Source of the DNA: Metallyticus violacea
Taxonomy: Eukaryota; Arthropoda; Insecta; Mantodea; Metallyticidae
NCBI GenBank assembly: GCA_030762175.1
Contig: CM060831.1
Coordinates: forward strand, 65,760,001 to 65,824,000
Direction of reading: 5' to 3'
DNA: 64,000 nucleotides
In this document: positions 36,790 through 49,710 of the stretch, one piece after another
How the letters are laid out: each line of letters starts with the position of its first letter
Numbering within the stretch: the stretch's first letter is position 1
Made by a program: the position numbers and the translations under genes
Notes under the pieces: model-generated
What the model was told of the DNA's origin: nothing
Databases searched by the model: none
What the model saw: the letters and a program-made list of their open reading frames with translations, nothing else

Positions 36790-37209
36790 CTCCCGCCTGC
36801 AGTCTCTGCAGCTCCTTCAGAGAGGACGTCGAGACATCAGAGTGACGTCGCAGGTCTGGGGAACGTGAGGGTGGTGCCAGCCCAAAATCAGCAGCCGACA
36901 CTTTCCTCTTCACATTCTCTTGCTGTTGCTGCTGCTGATGCTTCTGGGAAGTTGATGACTGCTGTTGTTGCTTTTGTTGGGTTGACTGTTGGTGTTGCTG
37001 TTGTTGTTTTTGTGGTGTTGACTGTTGGTGTTGCTTTTTTTCACGATTCACTTGAGATTTTTCTGCCGTTTTGCCGGAGCCCAGATCCATTTTGTTGCCC
37101 AAATCAACTTTGGTGCTCAGCTCCTTGAGCGCTGATGGAGAAACATCTGAATGTCTGCGACGCTCAAGAGTTCTAGGCAGCATAAGTTCCAGGCCCGCCC
37201 ATTTCCCAC
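36790..37209 (-). CDS. Rim: Rim-like active-zone scaffold, exon B (RRHSDVS repeats and Gln/His-rich linker)
   Basis: 420-bp exon with phase-1 boundaries on both sides. The acceptor TGTTGACAG|GTGGG joins exon A in frame through a glycine codon. The donor is the noncanonical GGGAG|GCAAGT, and only this site gives the phase that exon C needs. The protein starts GKWAGLEL and contains RRRHSDVSPSALKEL near its start and LRRHSDVSTSSLKEL near its end. Between them lie a Lys/Gly/Asp stretch and about 50 residues rich in Gln, His, Ser and Lys. If the intron is not removed the frame runs on about 27 residues to a stop, so retention would truncate the protein. An upstream AG (TTTCAG, about 24 bases earlier in the transcript) is also a possible acceptor but gives the wrong phase. 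This is disordered linker between zinc finger and PDZ; the Gln/His length may vary between alleles. Confidence 0.78.
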
Positions 37210-37839
37210 CTGTCAACAGTATGCTACTGTGTATCTGAAACATTTAACAGCTTTACCCTCGTCCACGTCGTCATGCATCTTGGATTAAATTAATGAAAAG
37301 GGTAAATGGAATAATCCGCTGGTAAAACGCAATTTCATACAAATAAAATTTAAATTATTAAATAAATTATTTATTTAAATATAAATTTAAAATAAATTAT
37401 TTAATTTTTATTAATTATTATCATTTAAAATATTTAATGACGAAATATTTACGAACACTTATGATATTTAAATTATTATACAAATACTTAATAGAAATAT
37501 CAGTTCTTGAAGCATAAAGGACATTGAGAAATGATCTGGGCTGTTTCTAAAACACCTTTTGAATGACAAATGCACAAGCAAGTTAAAGCATAATGAAACT
37601 TAATAACCATCTGTTTACTACTATGTTTATTATTGATGGACAAAGCCATGTAATACTCATGAATGCGATATTTCGCTCCCTCTCAGCCCATGATTTCAAA
37701 TTAACAAGGACATGCCTTCAGGTATAACAAGTAGATGATGTCAATACCAATAATAGTGTGTGGTTGACATAATATCAAGGAATGCGTACAGGTGCATGTT
37801 CATGTTATAGAAGTCATTCGAAGTTATAGCCTGAGTTTC

Positions 37840-38232
37840 TCTCTGAATGTTTTCTTGCAATTCCACAAGAGTCCGTGGCTTCTTGTGATATACTTTTCCT
37901 TTCATAATGCTCCACAGGAAGAAATATGATAAAGTAAAGCCAGAGAACTTGTTAGCTAAAGTTTTTTAAATATGAGGCACGATTACCAAAGAAGGAAATA
38001 ATTTCAGCCGTAATGACAATGGAATGTGGCAGGTGACACCATTCTGCAGAAAATAGGCTTTATGGAGTTCCTCATTGTGCAATTCATTCACAAATTCATG
38101 GAGTATTTTCCTATATTTTGCGGTACCCGCCATTATGACACAGTGTTGACTATAAACTCTCATCGGTTCATACTGTACTCTACGTACTGTATTACTCGCA
38201 ACACAAATGACTATTTTCGATACCATAAACAA
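37840..38232 (-). pseudogene. Mariner-like transposase relic
   Basis: On the minus strand, 37966-38232 encodes EFVNELHNEELHKAYFLQNG-VTCHIP. This matches the second-catalytic-residue region of mariner-type transposases (Y-F-x-Q-D-G-A-T-C-H). The catalytic Asp is replaced by Asn at 38041-38043. After a frame change, 37845-37920 encodes SYFFLWSIMKGKVYHKKP and RTLVELQENIQRE, corresponding to the D-F-F-L-W-G and N-I-x-x-E segments. The third Asp appears replaced by Ser. Termini were not identified. Confidence 0.7.
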
Positions 38233-39755
38233 TACAACCAGCCTTCATGAGCATGCGCGAAACAGAATTAATAGAAGAGCGCACCACTCGTGTTCTATAG
38301 CCAAGTTTCTCACACACCGAGGTTGTTCCTGTCAGATTTCACTGAATTATTCATTAGTTTGAAAGTTATAAATTAAAATCAGGGATACATATTGAGTGAA
38401 ACATTCCAACATTTGGTGATTTTGAGTGCGGTAGAGGACAGATATGACTATTAGGATTATTTGAGAAGGAAACGGTTCCAAAATCAACAATTCAAACCAC
38501 TTAAGCCTGTACACACCAACTTTCAGAAAGATATCGAGAAGTTAAAATGACGTCTATTTTATTTTGAATTTGAATATACAACTAAGAGATTGGGCTGGCA
38601 GCATACATATTAGAAGGAGCGGCGTGAAAGACGTTGCCATCTAGGCTCTACAGTTAAAATGGAGATTATTAGCACACGCAGCGCAGGTTACATAAGGGTA
38701 GTTAGGTCTATGCAGTGTGGGAACCTAGAACAGTGCGGCAAACCAGAGGGGCTCGAGATCATAAATACTGTCCTAAGTAACGTGTGCCCACGAAGAGTAA
38801 AGAACAGAAAAACATGAAAGAACTAAGAAAATTATTTGTAAAAAATAAATACATAAAATACAACAAAACTAAAGAATTGTGGATTAAAATTGTGATACCG
38901 ACAAACTCAAAGCGATAAAATGTACTACGTTAAAGCATATAGTATAAATATGAGGCAGATATACTGTACTTAACAAGACGTAACAAGTAAACGAATTATT
39001 TTATGGCCAGGCACCTGTCGAACCGGAGGCCCTTGCTTTTTAAGAGAAGCTACGATCTCATCTCGTCATATGATGAAAGATGTAAAACAAATTTAAAGTA
39101 ATCAAAGTCAAGTTATAGTATTACATACTAAAAATTGAGAGGCGGCAAGCATTTATAACCTTCTCTTTATAATAAAAAAGTATAATAAACACAAAGTTGA
39201 TAAAATAGCTTTCAAAATTTAAATATTTAACATGTGAAACATATCTATTTGTATTATTTGAAGTATGGGGAGGCAGAGCGTGGGTGCATACTGGAAGAAG
39301 TTAGTCGTCAAGGCCGTATGTGCAGGTATAAACTTGCAATTCTTTTAAGGGAGGCTATGCAGTAAGCGGTTAACGTAAATATGATCTTGAAGAGCTATAT
39401 TTTATGTAGGTACGATACGATACACATGTGAAAACGGATATTTGCAGAGAAGTGGTAAAGCTAATCGCTAGAAAATATTCTGGCAATCCAGGTAGACAGA
39501 CTGGATCCCTCAAAGACAAGAAACTTATTAAGAACCGCCGTGTCTTACGGAAATAAAATTAAATGAAATACAGGAAATTTCCTACGCAGATGTCTGCGAA
39601 GTAAGGAACACTATTTTCAACATCTCTTTTAACACAGGTTAGTGTTTGTTGTGATTTTAAATACAGTATCATTTCATCTTTCAATAAAAATACAAATAAT
39701 AAAATAAAAAAATCAAGTTAATGCGCGGGGCCTCTATTTCCCTTTTTCTGGTTAC

Positions 39756-39822
39756 GACGGTTGCACTTTCCCAGTAAGCAGCCGCGTTCAGGCGGCCCGT
39801 AACACAAACAACCTCACGGTTT
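39756..39822 (-). repeat. Dispersed repeat R3, copy 2
   Basis: The reverse complement contains GTTACGGGCCGCCTGAACGC and GCTGCTTACTGGGAAAGTGC, matching 11095-11145. About 80 % identical by eye. Confidence 0.6.
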
Positions 39823-40599
39823 CATTGGTAAATGATTGAAAGGGATTTCTGCATGGTCTTGATTGTCATTTTGATTAAAATATTGCAATGCATGTGCAGG
39901 GGCATAAAATACAGTAGGGCAACAAATAAACGGACAAACTTGAGAAAAACAAAGCATACCTCTACTTAATATGTGAACGTGAAGCAGGGAAGCAAAGATT
40001 GCAAGAAGTTAAAATAACAGAATGCAAAAATGTGAGCAGTTAAAGTTTTTTTAAATGAAACATAAGCAAGAAAGTCGAATTGGTAGAATATATCTATTGA
40101 ATAGCTCATAAAATATTATGCAGTCAACCTAAATGTAGACCCAGGACAATATACAAAACATTATATTAAGATAATAAGCTTAATCGATAAGATGATTATT
40201 ATATATATATTGGAAAAGTGGTATATGGTATTGTTCGCTGCAGCATGGAAAAGTACCAAAAATCTTATGGAGCTCTAGATAAGCAGTGATTGCAGTGATA
40301 AAAAAAGATAACAAGAACAAGACAATGCAGAATGTTTTAAAAATAGTTTATGGCTCCGTAAAAGACTACTTTCCGAGTTTTAAGGCCTGTTATCACTTTG
40401 CAATTCATATTAAGTACTTAAAGTAAATGTTAAAAATATTTACCTTACATCTGAATATAGTTCACATTCAACAGTCTCATTGTTCCTTTATGAGTCCTAA
40501 AAAGATGTTTTAAATAGACAAACATGGTTGATTTTTTTACCGATGTATATTCATTCTTCGGGAAACAAGTGCATCTCTTATGTAACAGCGTCCACACAC

Positions 40600-40925
40600 A
40601 TTTGAGTATCAGTACCCGCAGGTATTTGGATGAAGGTTTCCTGCTCGGTGGATAGGTAAAGACGGACCATTTGCTTGGTCCACACACTCATATGATTTAA
40701 ATCCTCTGCAATTAGTGGATATGTGGAAACTTTGCGAAATATAATTATGGCAGGTTGTCGGAAAGAAATGTGAAATTCCGAGGCACTGAGACATCAAAGT
40801 GCAGCACTATATTCGGCAGAAAGTTGAAGACATTTACTTTAAGATAAATGAACAATTGAATATCGTAGACAGACCTTCAAAATTGGAAACCATATATTTT
40901 GAAATTTCAAATGAGGTTTGAACAT
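40600..40925 (+). pseudogene. Mariner-type transposase relic, C-terminal third
   Basis: From 40637 the plus strand encodes FPARWIGKDGPFAW followed by THSYDLNPLQ. These fit the F-P-x-R-W-I-G-R-x-G-P and R-S-P-D-L-T-P-L-D segments that hold the third catalytic Asp in a common insect mariner-type transposase. Downstream sequence has stops. Opposite-strand open frames at 40445-40797 are shadows. It may belong to the same family as the 23.2-kb relic. Confidence 0.65.
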
Positions 40926-43900
40926 TTTTTACTGTCTTCACATGAAAAACGTATAGGCCTGAAGTTATATAACACATTTTAAAGTTTTCATTTTAAACTT
41001 ACTGGCATCTTGCTTTGAAAGCTTGTGAAGTTTATCCTTAAGTCTGAAGAGGGAGGGAGAGACAGTGAGGGAGGGAGGGAGAGACGACATATGCTGAAAT
41101 CTGAGTCCATTGTCAAATTGTTAATGCTTGCTGGTTGCCATTGGAAATCCTTCTAATGAGATGGTTTGACAGCAGAAAAAGGATAACGACACCTTAAAAC
41201 ATGAAAGAAGTAATGGCAGAAAAATATACCATTTACGGCTCTGTAGCATAGTAATGCACGAAATTGTAAAGATCAGAAAATATCAGAAATTAAGATAATT
41301 TCGATTAACAACAGGAATTGCTATCTGATGTCAAAAACAACCACAACCGTTATCCTCAAGGAATATCTTATGATCGAACATTCCAAATTGAATTCACAAT
41401 GAGCTATGTGTTGATGAATTAATTAAATCCAGATCATTCCTAAAGTTCTTGCATTATTAATGCTTCTCTGTATTAAATGAAAGAGTAGGAATTTTTATTT
41501 ACAGATTAATATCCAGAATATACATTAATTTCTGGCGCCCTACTGAGAAGGAATTTAAAAATACAAGTACATGGTGCCTTTTGAATACAGTAACTTATCA
41601 TTAAATTATTTTACTAACGCTTTTAGCTTGTTAAATGGAAGTTATTTTATTCTATATAATTGTGAAAATTTTTCTTTTAATGTATTTAAAATTGTCATTA
41701 AATTACGACGTGAAATCTTTTTGGTTAGAAACTTTCAGGTGACCCTTGTTGTTTGTAACTGTAAAATTCACAAACAACTATTAAAATGGATTAGAAAAAG
41801 TAATAGTGATACACCTAATACAAAAAGCAAAGAAAAAGGTAAGAAATAGAATGATTTCTGGTGCCGAAACACAAATATCTGTAAATGTTTGATATTTTTA
41901 AACAAAGGCAAAGTAACATAATAAGAACAATAATAAAAATGACCATTAATCAGAGCTTCTAATGTAAACTGGGAATAAATGGGAATCTAATATAAGATTA
42001 TGCTAATTGCCAAATCATACATATGAAAAAGAAAACTATAAGAACGAAAGACCGGAAGGAATTTCGTACTGCATTTTTTTAATAAAATTTTTCTAAAATG
42101 TATAAAAATAATAAAGAAAACTTAATTAGAAAAACAGAAAAATAATGAGAAACCAATTAAACAAAATTATGTTTACTTTGTAGAAGTTTTCGAGCCAAAT
42201 TTCTAAGATGTTTACATAAACCACATAGAAACAAACATTACAAACAATCGACTGTCCACTATGTGTATATGAAATTATTATTTATTACATATAATATGTT
42301 GAAAACACGGTGGGAATAACAAATTAAAATGTACACTCTGTCTATTAAAAATAATTTAATTTAATTTATTTCAGCTATTTACGAATTTTAGAAATCAATT
42401 AACTTTTCAAATGAAGTGTATAAGCCTTACATAATAAATAATAATATTCACGGCTCACTGACGATGTAAGTAATAGAAATCTGTTCATCCATTTGGATTT
42501 TTCTATTTCACAGATGTGTCTAAGACTACTTTGTTCATGAGAAATTAATAACACAACACACTTCTACTGGATAGGGACTATAGAACGTTACAGTTAGAAT
42601 AAACGCGGGCATTGAGCATTGGTTAAATAATAAATAAAAATATTTGAACCCAAATTACAAAGTTTGAGAATTTCACCTGAAAATATTTAGACAAATTCAG
42701 ATAATACAATCATGAAACAGAATAAGTCACAAACAAATTTAATATATATACAACGTAGAAAAATATTTGTAAATTTAAACTGATTACTTAAATGTATTTA
42801 CACTCACAAAAATATTCTTGTATATACAATTATATTTCTCAACCTTAATCAAGAGTACTCCGCAAGAAAAAATATTAGAAGACTTCATGCAGAATTTAGC
42901 GATCCTGAAATCTATGTCCGTCAATAAGGGACTCGCGGATTTTACATTCATTTCAGTATACCAATATTCAGGAGACTTGATGGTTTTTAGTTTGTCTTTG
43001 TACGCCTAAGGCACAATTGGATTTCCACCAAAATAGATTTTTATATGAATATATATAGACAGCATTAGCCCTTGGGCTAAGAGTAAATTTATTCCATAAA
43101 AATAAACGGATATTCCACTACAGCATTGAAATATCCTATTCGGACCATCAGAGGTAGATTTTCTTCAAAAGCTTCTGCTTTCTTTTTCATGTTATCGGCT
43201 CTGCAATCCATCAGGCTGCAGTAATTCTTGTGAATGAGTTAACGGCATGCTTTTACAGCTTTAGGGTAATTCGAAAACACCTATAGCCCATATTATTTAA
43301 AACACATCCCTAAAATTGGGAATTGCAATTAACTTTATATTCCTATACAGACTACGAAAAAATTGTGTAAAGAATCAAAGAGCATTTTGAGAGTGAGACT
43401 GAAGATCTCAGAACGCTTCTATAAGGAGCTACAGGCAACAATATGGATCAACCTCATAGCTACGTTGCGATATGACGTGGGTTTATAGACAGAGAAATGT
43501 AAACTAATGTCATTGTCGGAAGTGCAGTCATAAGCAGGCTGCACCTCAATCTAACCACAGTAATGCACAGGTTTTCATGGAAGTAATAAAAGCGTTTTGA
43601 GAAGTACAGTAGATAACTTTAATGAGCGATTACTGTATTTGAAATATATTAATTAACATATTTGATATATTACATTATTTTCTTTATGTAAGTTATTGAG
43701 CTATCAGTACCCTTGATCATCCTTAGAAACATTTGTAGCTTTAGAGTTCATGCCTGCAGCAACACAACAGGATTTGTTTCAATTCTTCAGAAGCCTGTTT
43801 TTCAACTCCCTTTCTGCTCGTAAATTACTTATAGATATTCTTTTCGCACCTGAATTATATACTGTAAAAGTTTAATGTACTAGAACAGTGGTAAAAATAA

Positions 43901-45214
43901 AATCCGACACCTCTGTTGTTCAAACCAGTATTCAGTTTAAGTAGCAAAAGTTGCAAAAACCCCAAAAGTATAATTCTAACAGAAGAAACAAATGAAATTA
44001 AATTCAAAACCAAAGTGTTATTCGAATGTGCTATAATATTCATTGAATTTGTTTGGATAAATAAAATCATAATAATATTTAACTGGTTTTTAATTTTTGA
44101 ATTTGAAGGGTACAGGAAAAAAGGAGAATAATTACATTTTTTGGAAAAATTGCAAACTTATCCTTTCTGTTGCTTTTTAGTGGTACTTAAGGTTAATCTA
44201 TTCACATTGCTAAAGAAGGGACTCATTTAAGAGAAAGAACTACAGAAAATAAACCATACAGGGAAAGAAGGGGCTCAATGCATTTTCTTCCCTATTGGCC
44301 CACTAGTATTACGCACTGCATTGTTGAATGTATTTTTAGCCAATAAGATGCCTATGATGTTGTTTATAAGGTGTTAAGGTGTTAACTTGTTTTTGTTTTT
44401 GTTTCCGCACAAAATGAAACCATTGGAAGTGAAAGATATGATGGGACCTAAAACGTTAAGTCATACGGCAGCATGTCTGCAGCAAATTAAAGATGGAAAT
44501 TAGTCACAAGAAATGGCAGATGACTGTAAATTATGTATATCTAACCTAACGATTTCCGATAGCTATTTTTTCTCTCAAGTCAAGCGTTTTTCATGTAACT
44601 ATAGCGACGTATGATTGGCTACCACTCTTATTCGTGGAACGCTCGAATAGAAATAAATAACGTAGAGTGCACGCTAGGACTATTTTGAGCAGACGCACAG
44701 ACAGGAAGGCGGTAAGGAGTTCCTACGTAGTGAAGGCGAAGGGCATTTTTCTTACGATCTTGGGATAAATTTAAGCTACTTAATTGCATTATTTTATTCC
44801 GTCATGACTTAGTGTTATAAGATATGTAATTCTGTTTATGTGATTTTTTAGTTTTTCAATACTTCTCATGTGTAAGTAGTGACTGGACCCGTGCGCTAGA
44901 TTAATACTTTGTTATGTTTTTGATTCCATTATTGAAATAAATGCACCTGCTATTATTACGATTGTGGCAAGTTGAAATGGGATTTCCTTGCCTACCATGG
45001 TGACCCTGGATTGCGTGAGGGCCTACATTCAACTCTTGAGAGGCAAACAATATACGTAATTAAATCAATAAATAAATGGAAAAAGAAGCAATATATAATA
45101 GAAAAGGTATAAACACCTAAAAAGATACACAGAAAAGAAAACAATACAAAAATAAGTAGCTTATATCCCCTCACATATATGTACAAGGCTATTGTGACTC
45201 ATGTTCCGCTAACC

Positions 45215-45640
45215 CCCCTTTCCGGTTGTCTGCCTCTTCCTATCTATGTTGTCTCCTGTATTTAAAAGTTTACTACTCCCTCCTCCTCCTTCCTATCTGA
45301 CAGCAAAGCCCAGCACTGTCACTGCCCTCTCCCATTAACAAACGGAGCCGGCAGATATCTCTTTCTCCATTCTTCCATCCCTTTGCAGAGCGCCAGAATA
45401 TGTTCCCAAGATTCTTTCTCCTCACATATAGAGAAGCTTCTCGTATCCTCTCTGTCTGTTACTTTAGTTATCCGTCATGCGTTCTAACATAAACCAAGCG
45501 AGCCCCTGATTGCTGAGTTTAGCTCCTGATTGGATGTAATATATGTCTTAGATGCAATGCATAAATTCATTTGTTTCATGTCGTTGTATGCGACATTTTG
45601 TTTGAAATTAATTAATCATGGTTAAAAAAAACTGCTTGAA
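45215..45640. repeat. Diverged repeat R4, copy 1
   Basis: Blocks such as AAAGCCCAGCA, CATTCTTCC and CGTCATGC recur in the same order at 50040-50420. C/T-rich on the plus strand. Identity not established. Confidence 0.5.
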
Positions 45641-46330
45641 TCTTAATCTATTGTAAACTCTCTTCTTTCATACCGACGGACCACTCCTTCCCAATAAAGG
45701 TTGACAGAGTAAGAACAGGAGATACTGCCAACATAGGTGTAACATAATATGCGCGGCAATGCTCAGAGTCAGTACCAGAAGGGACAACAAGCATGGTTTT
45801 AAAACCGTTTAATTTTGCGAAATCACAGGGTGATCAGAATATTTATCTATCTGTTCTGATTTCTGTGTTTGCCCCTGTAAACATGCCTTCAAAAAAGGAA
45901 AGGATTATTTTAAAACTCCACACAAATAAAAATATGTTCTTTCTTGACATGATACAAAGTACCACGAGTTATGTAATTATGAGTATAACAGATCAATGCA
46001 TTATTTAATAAAGTTTATGATCTGCATAGTTGGTTTAACATAAGATATCTTAATAATACTAGTGATATCTTAAATAAGATTATTGCCTAAACTTTTGAGC
46101 TTCAAGTTAAGCTCACACAATAAGAGTAGTAATTTAATACATGAGCTCATTCTTTCCCATAAAAGTACATAGTAACTTTGTATGTTGTCGTATTACATCT
46201 ATATTATTAGTAATAAGCACTAATAAAACACTTACAACGTTACTGTTAAACGGATACGATTTTTAAAAAAGCAAGATTTAAAAAGTGTTCATCATCAGGC
46301 TCCACACAAGAATAAAAGTTTAGAAAGCTC

Positions 46331-46408
46331 TTCTGAGCATTTAGTAAAATGTAGACGAGTCCCTATTTCTTCTGAGCATTTAGTAAATTGTAGACGAGTC
46401 CCTATTTT
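46331..46408. repeat. 39-bp tandem duplication
   Basis: 46331-46369 and 46370-46408 share TTCTGAGCATTTAGTAAA and GTAGACGAGTCCCTATTT with one or two differences. Confidence 0.92.
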
Positions 46409-48552
46409 CCTTGTACACTTAATTTGTTAATGGAATTAATTTATTAAACTAAAACTAATAGTGAGATGTGGACCTGTAGATAATAAAGATTTACTGAAAA
46501 ATTTCACAATAGTTTAAAAGTACACATAAAACAAATACACCGATTAACAGAAACTTTTAAAATAATTATTTTTAAAAAATGCACGATTCCTTATATGACC
46601 TATCAACGTAGAAATAAACGAAAGAAAGCATGGGGATTAATAATATTTTAATTTTATTTTAACATTTCATTACAGTTATGAGCTTTGGCTTAAATATGCA
46701 GAAGAATGTTTCTCACTAAGGTTCGCGAAACGCAGAAGGAGGTTTTCTTTATGCACCCCAATTCCTCATATATACTAAGTTTGGAGAGTCAAAAAGCTGG
46801 CCGAAAAATCTAAACTTCATTAAAAAAGACTAATGGGTATATTTAAAACATTTGCCTGGTGAATTTATTATTGATAAAAGACGGGAAGTCGTGCCTTTCA
46901 TAATTAGCACAGTCCAAAAACTTTCATAAAAAATTGAAGTACATGTTTTCTTATTTATAATTTAATCTTTCTAATTGCATTATGAAAAAATAATTTCAGC
47001 AATCGTTCGAGCACACGGTACCCCCTGTAAAGCTGAGTTATCTTGGTTGAGGAAATAGCCTTGCTGGCTCAACAACCAGCTGTTTAATCTTTATAGTACT
47101 ACACTTTTATTTGAATGACTTTTGATTAATGACAGAATTAATAAGCCCCCAAAATAGCAATGAGTTTTCGAAAACAATGGTTGTTTGCAGTGCGATCATG
47201 AAACTTTTCCCCGCCGCGCGAGGTTTTCCTATGAGCAAACCTCCACTCGTTTGCGGGTCGTGTAAGGGGTAGCAAGATTGCTTGCTTACTTGTTGACCTT
47301 GCAAACTGTCAGTCGTAGCGCAGATGTTTCTGGATGTGTGTTGTGCTTTCTTTCTTAATTTGATAGTATATAATGATATAATTATTCCCCGTATGTTTAC
47401 TATGGCACAGCATGTCTTTATGTACGATTCATACGTGTTAACTCGGTGGTTAAGGAATCATAACATACATTTCATTATGTTATGTATACTATACTAACTA
47501 ACTGTACTACTATACTAACCCCCCCCCCTTTTTCAGAGAATTAACCGATAGGGAGCGCGAGCATGCATTTTTTTTTCAACAGGACTCTGACACTGCTCAC
47601 TTTGTGAGTAATTCCATGACAGTAATATACAAAATGTTTCCACAAGCCAGAGTTGTTAGTAGGACTTTTTGGCTACCTCGATCCCCAATTTAATAGCCTG
47701 CGATTATCTCTGGGATAAATTAATACAATACAAACCCCCACACATTAAGTACTCAAATACAATATTCGTAAGACATTTCACAAAATGAACTACAGCAAAT
47801 GATGTCTAATTTCCTAAAGAGATGGCAAAAAAAAAAAAAAAATATGGAGAATGAAGGCGAGTAATTTCAACATCTCATTTGATAATTTTGTAGGTAATGA
47901 GCCTCTTAAATTGGTTTGTGTATTGTTATATGGGTTGGTTTGTTTTATTATTTTACCCTTCCGCTAATCACCGAGACCCGGCTAACGAGAGGCGCGCTAA
48001 CCCATAGGCAAAAACATTTCGGGGAAAAACAAAACTGGTCGCACGATACAACTTTATTACGAGTGTGTAACTTCTATCCTTAAGTGTTTTGCAACTTCTC
48101 TGCCATAGCTGTGCTGAGGTGTGCAGTATTCTCAGGGGATGTAAGTGGTTGAAACGTAAGAAGGAAGAAGACACTTTGTGTGACAATTCCATAGTTTTGC
48201 AACAACGCTTAAATAGACAAAATGTACTATTCTAGATCTACCAAATCAGCTGAGCTACTTCCTCTAGTACAACTGAAATAAATTTAATAAATTAATAATC
48301 ATTTACATTATAAAACACTGAAAAAATGTAAGCATCTAACAACAATACAATAAAAAATCTAACAATAATATAATAAACACTAACAGAACTTCTCGTTGAG
48401 ATCTCTGAAAGCTGAAACAAGACTCCAAAATATGAGAATGCTATGCATCAAACACAAATAAATTTGGGTGACGTCGGACGAGAGACAGAACAAGACACTG
48501 ACGTAGACTACGTAGGGGACTGGCAGGAAGACCGCGGGTTCCAAGATCGTAC

Positions 48553-48706
48553 CTGAACTGGCGGGATTGATCTTGGCGTCGGAATGGCGCCTTTGTAATG
48601 CCTCCAGTACTGGCACGTCGAGTAGGCTGTCCGTGGACTCCTGGGACAAGACCGGCTGGACACGGCTTTGCATCTTCCGTCGACAGATGCTGCATCTCCA
48701 AGTGCT
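48553..48706 (-). CDS. Rim: Rim-like active-zone scaffold, exon A (end of zinc finger)
   Basis: First supported exon of the minus-strand gene: 154 bp, starting in phase 0 and ending after one base of a codon. The acceptor is a good pyrimidine tract ending TTGCAG, and the donor is CAG|GTACG. It begins STWRCSICRRK, which fits the closing W-x-C-x-x-C-R knuckle of the FYVE-type zinc finger that binds Rab3 and Munc13 in RIM proteins. It then runs through an acidic/hydrophobic patch (TDSLLDVPVLEAL) to the first basic phospho-site-like motif, LQRRHSDAK. The remaining zinc-finger cysteines must be in upstream exons not recognised here. GC content is well above the flanking DNA. By family knowledge the protein would tether vesicles and calcium channels at presynaptic active zones. 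Fife/Piccolo or another zinc-finger scaffold is the alternative. That it is an exon is more certain than the gene name. Confidence 0.75.
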
Positions 48707-49710
48707 CTGCAACAGACAACAAGCCTTTGTTTTTCAAATGTATCGCTGTGGTGTAGATAACTGAAGATAACTGGCCATATATCGAATAAGCCCAGACATT
48801 TTCAAAGCTAGATGACATCTCAGGATGTCATCTACACAACCTATCACGGTATCGACAAGTTCTCTAGAGTAATATAGCACCCCATTCACAAAATGTCTCC
48901 TCTAATTAAATAAAAAAGGTCAAAGTGAATACAAGAACTTGGTTTATTTTGATAATCTAATGCTTATCTATGTATATAGTCCGTGGATGGAAATGAAACT
49001 GTTTAATAGCACTGCACCATAGAATCTTGACGACCCCTCATATAACAGATGCAATTAAAAATGTTCCGTGGCTCAATAGATAAAATCTTAGCTTCCGGGT
49101 GCTGCCTGTCGCATCTTATAGTAGGAGTATATTTATTACAGTCGTACCAATATAACACAAAACAGCTTCAACAGCAGCATGGATCCAAAGGTCCGTACGT
49201 ACTTTTATGATACACTTTACGTACCATAAAATATTCCCAAGGGATGACAGAGACTGCCAAACTTTAGGAGCATAATATTATTAGAAATAATCGATTACTC
49301 TATATTCATATTCATTTTGTTACAATGCATGTATTTATTTGTTTTACCTGCCGTAGAATTATTCATACTGTTATTTTTATTACGATCACAAATGTTCCTA
49401 TTTCCTTCATAATATTATTAGGGTTCTTAATTTTATTTCTTGCTTTATTTCCACTTTCAGAATTTACACAAGTTGTTATATGTTGTTGGGGTCATTGCTG
49501 GTGCTTGATATATATTGTTGTTCTTATATTTTATTCTTTACTTTTCTTCTTCTTAATTTAATATTTTTCATTGTCCATATTTATATATTAGCATACATTT
49601 ATTTATATACATTATATTTTACCTTGGTGTACATGTGTACGAGTATTGTCACATTTACTGTCAATATTGTGATTGTAATATTGTGACTATAACTTCATGT
49701 AATTATTATT

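Larger units (their letters stand above)
37210..48552 (-). other. Intron A-B of the Rim-like gene
   Basis: About 11.3 kb. It holds two mariner-type relics (37.84-38.23 and 40.6-40.93 kb), a dispersed repeat at 39.75-39.82 kb, a diverged repeat at 45.2-45.6 kb and a 39-bp tandem duplication at 46.33 kb. 41.0-45.2 kb and 46.4-48.5 kb contain only short open frames without recognisable domains. Confidence 0.6.

Noticed and set aside
36865..37128. Plus-strand Val-rich frame over exon B
   Set aside because: Reverse reading of the CAA/CAG-rich tract.
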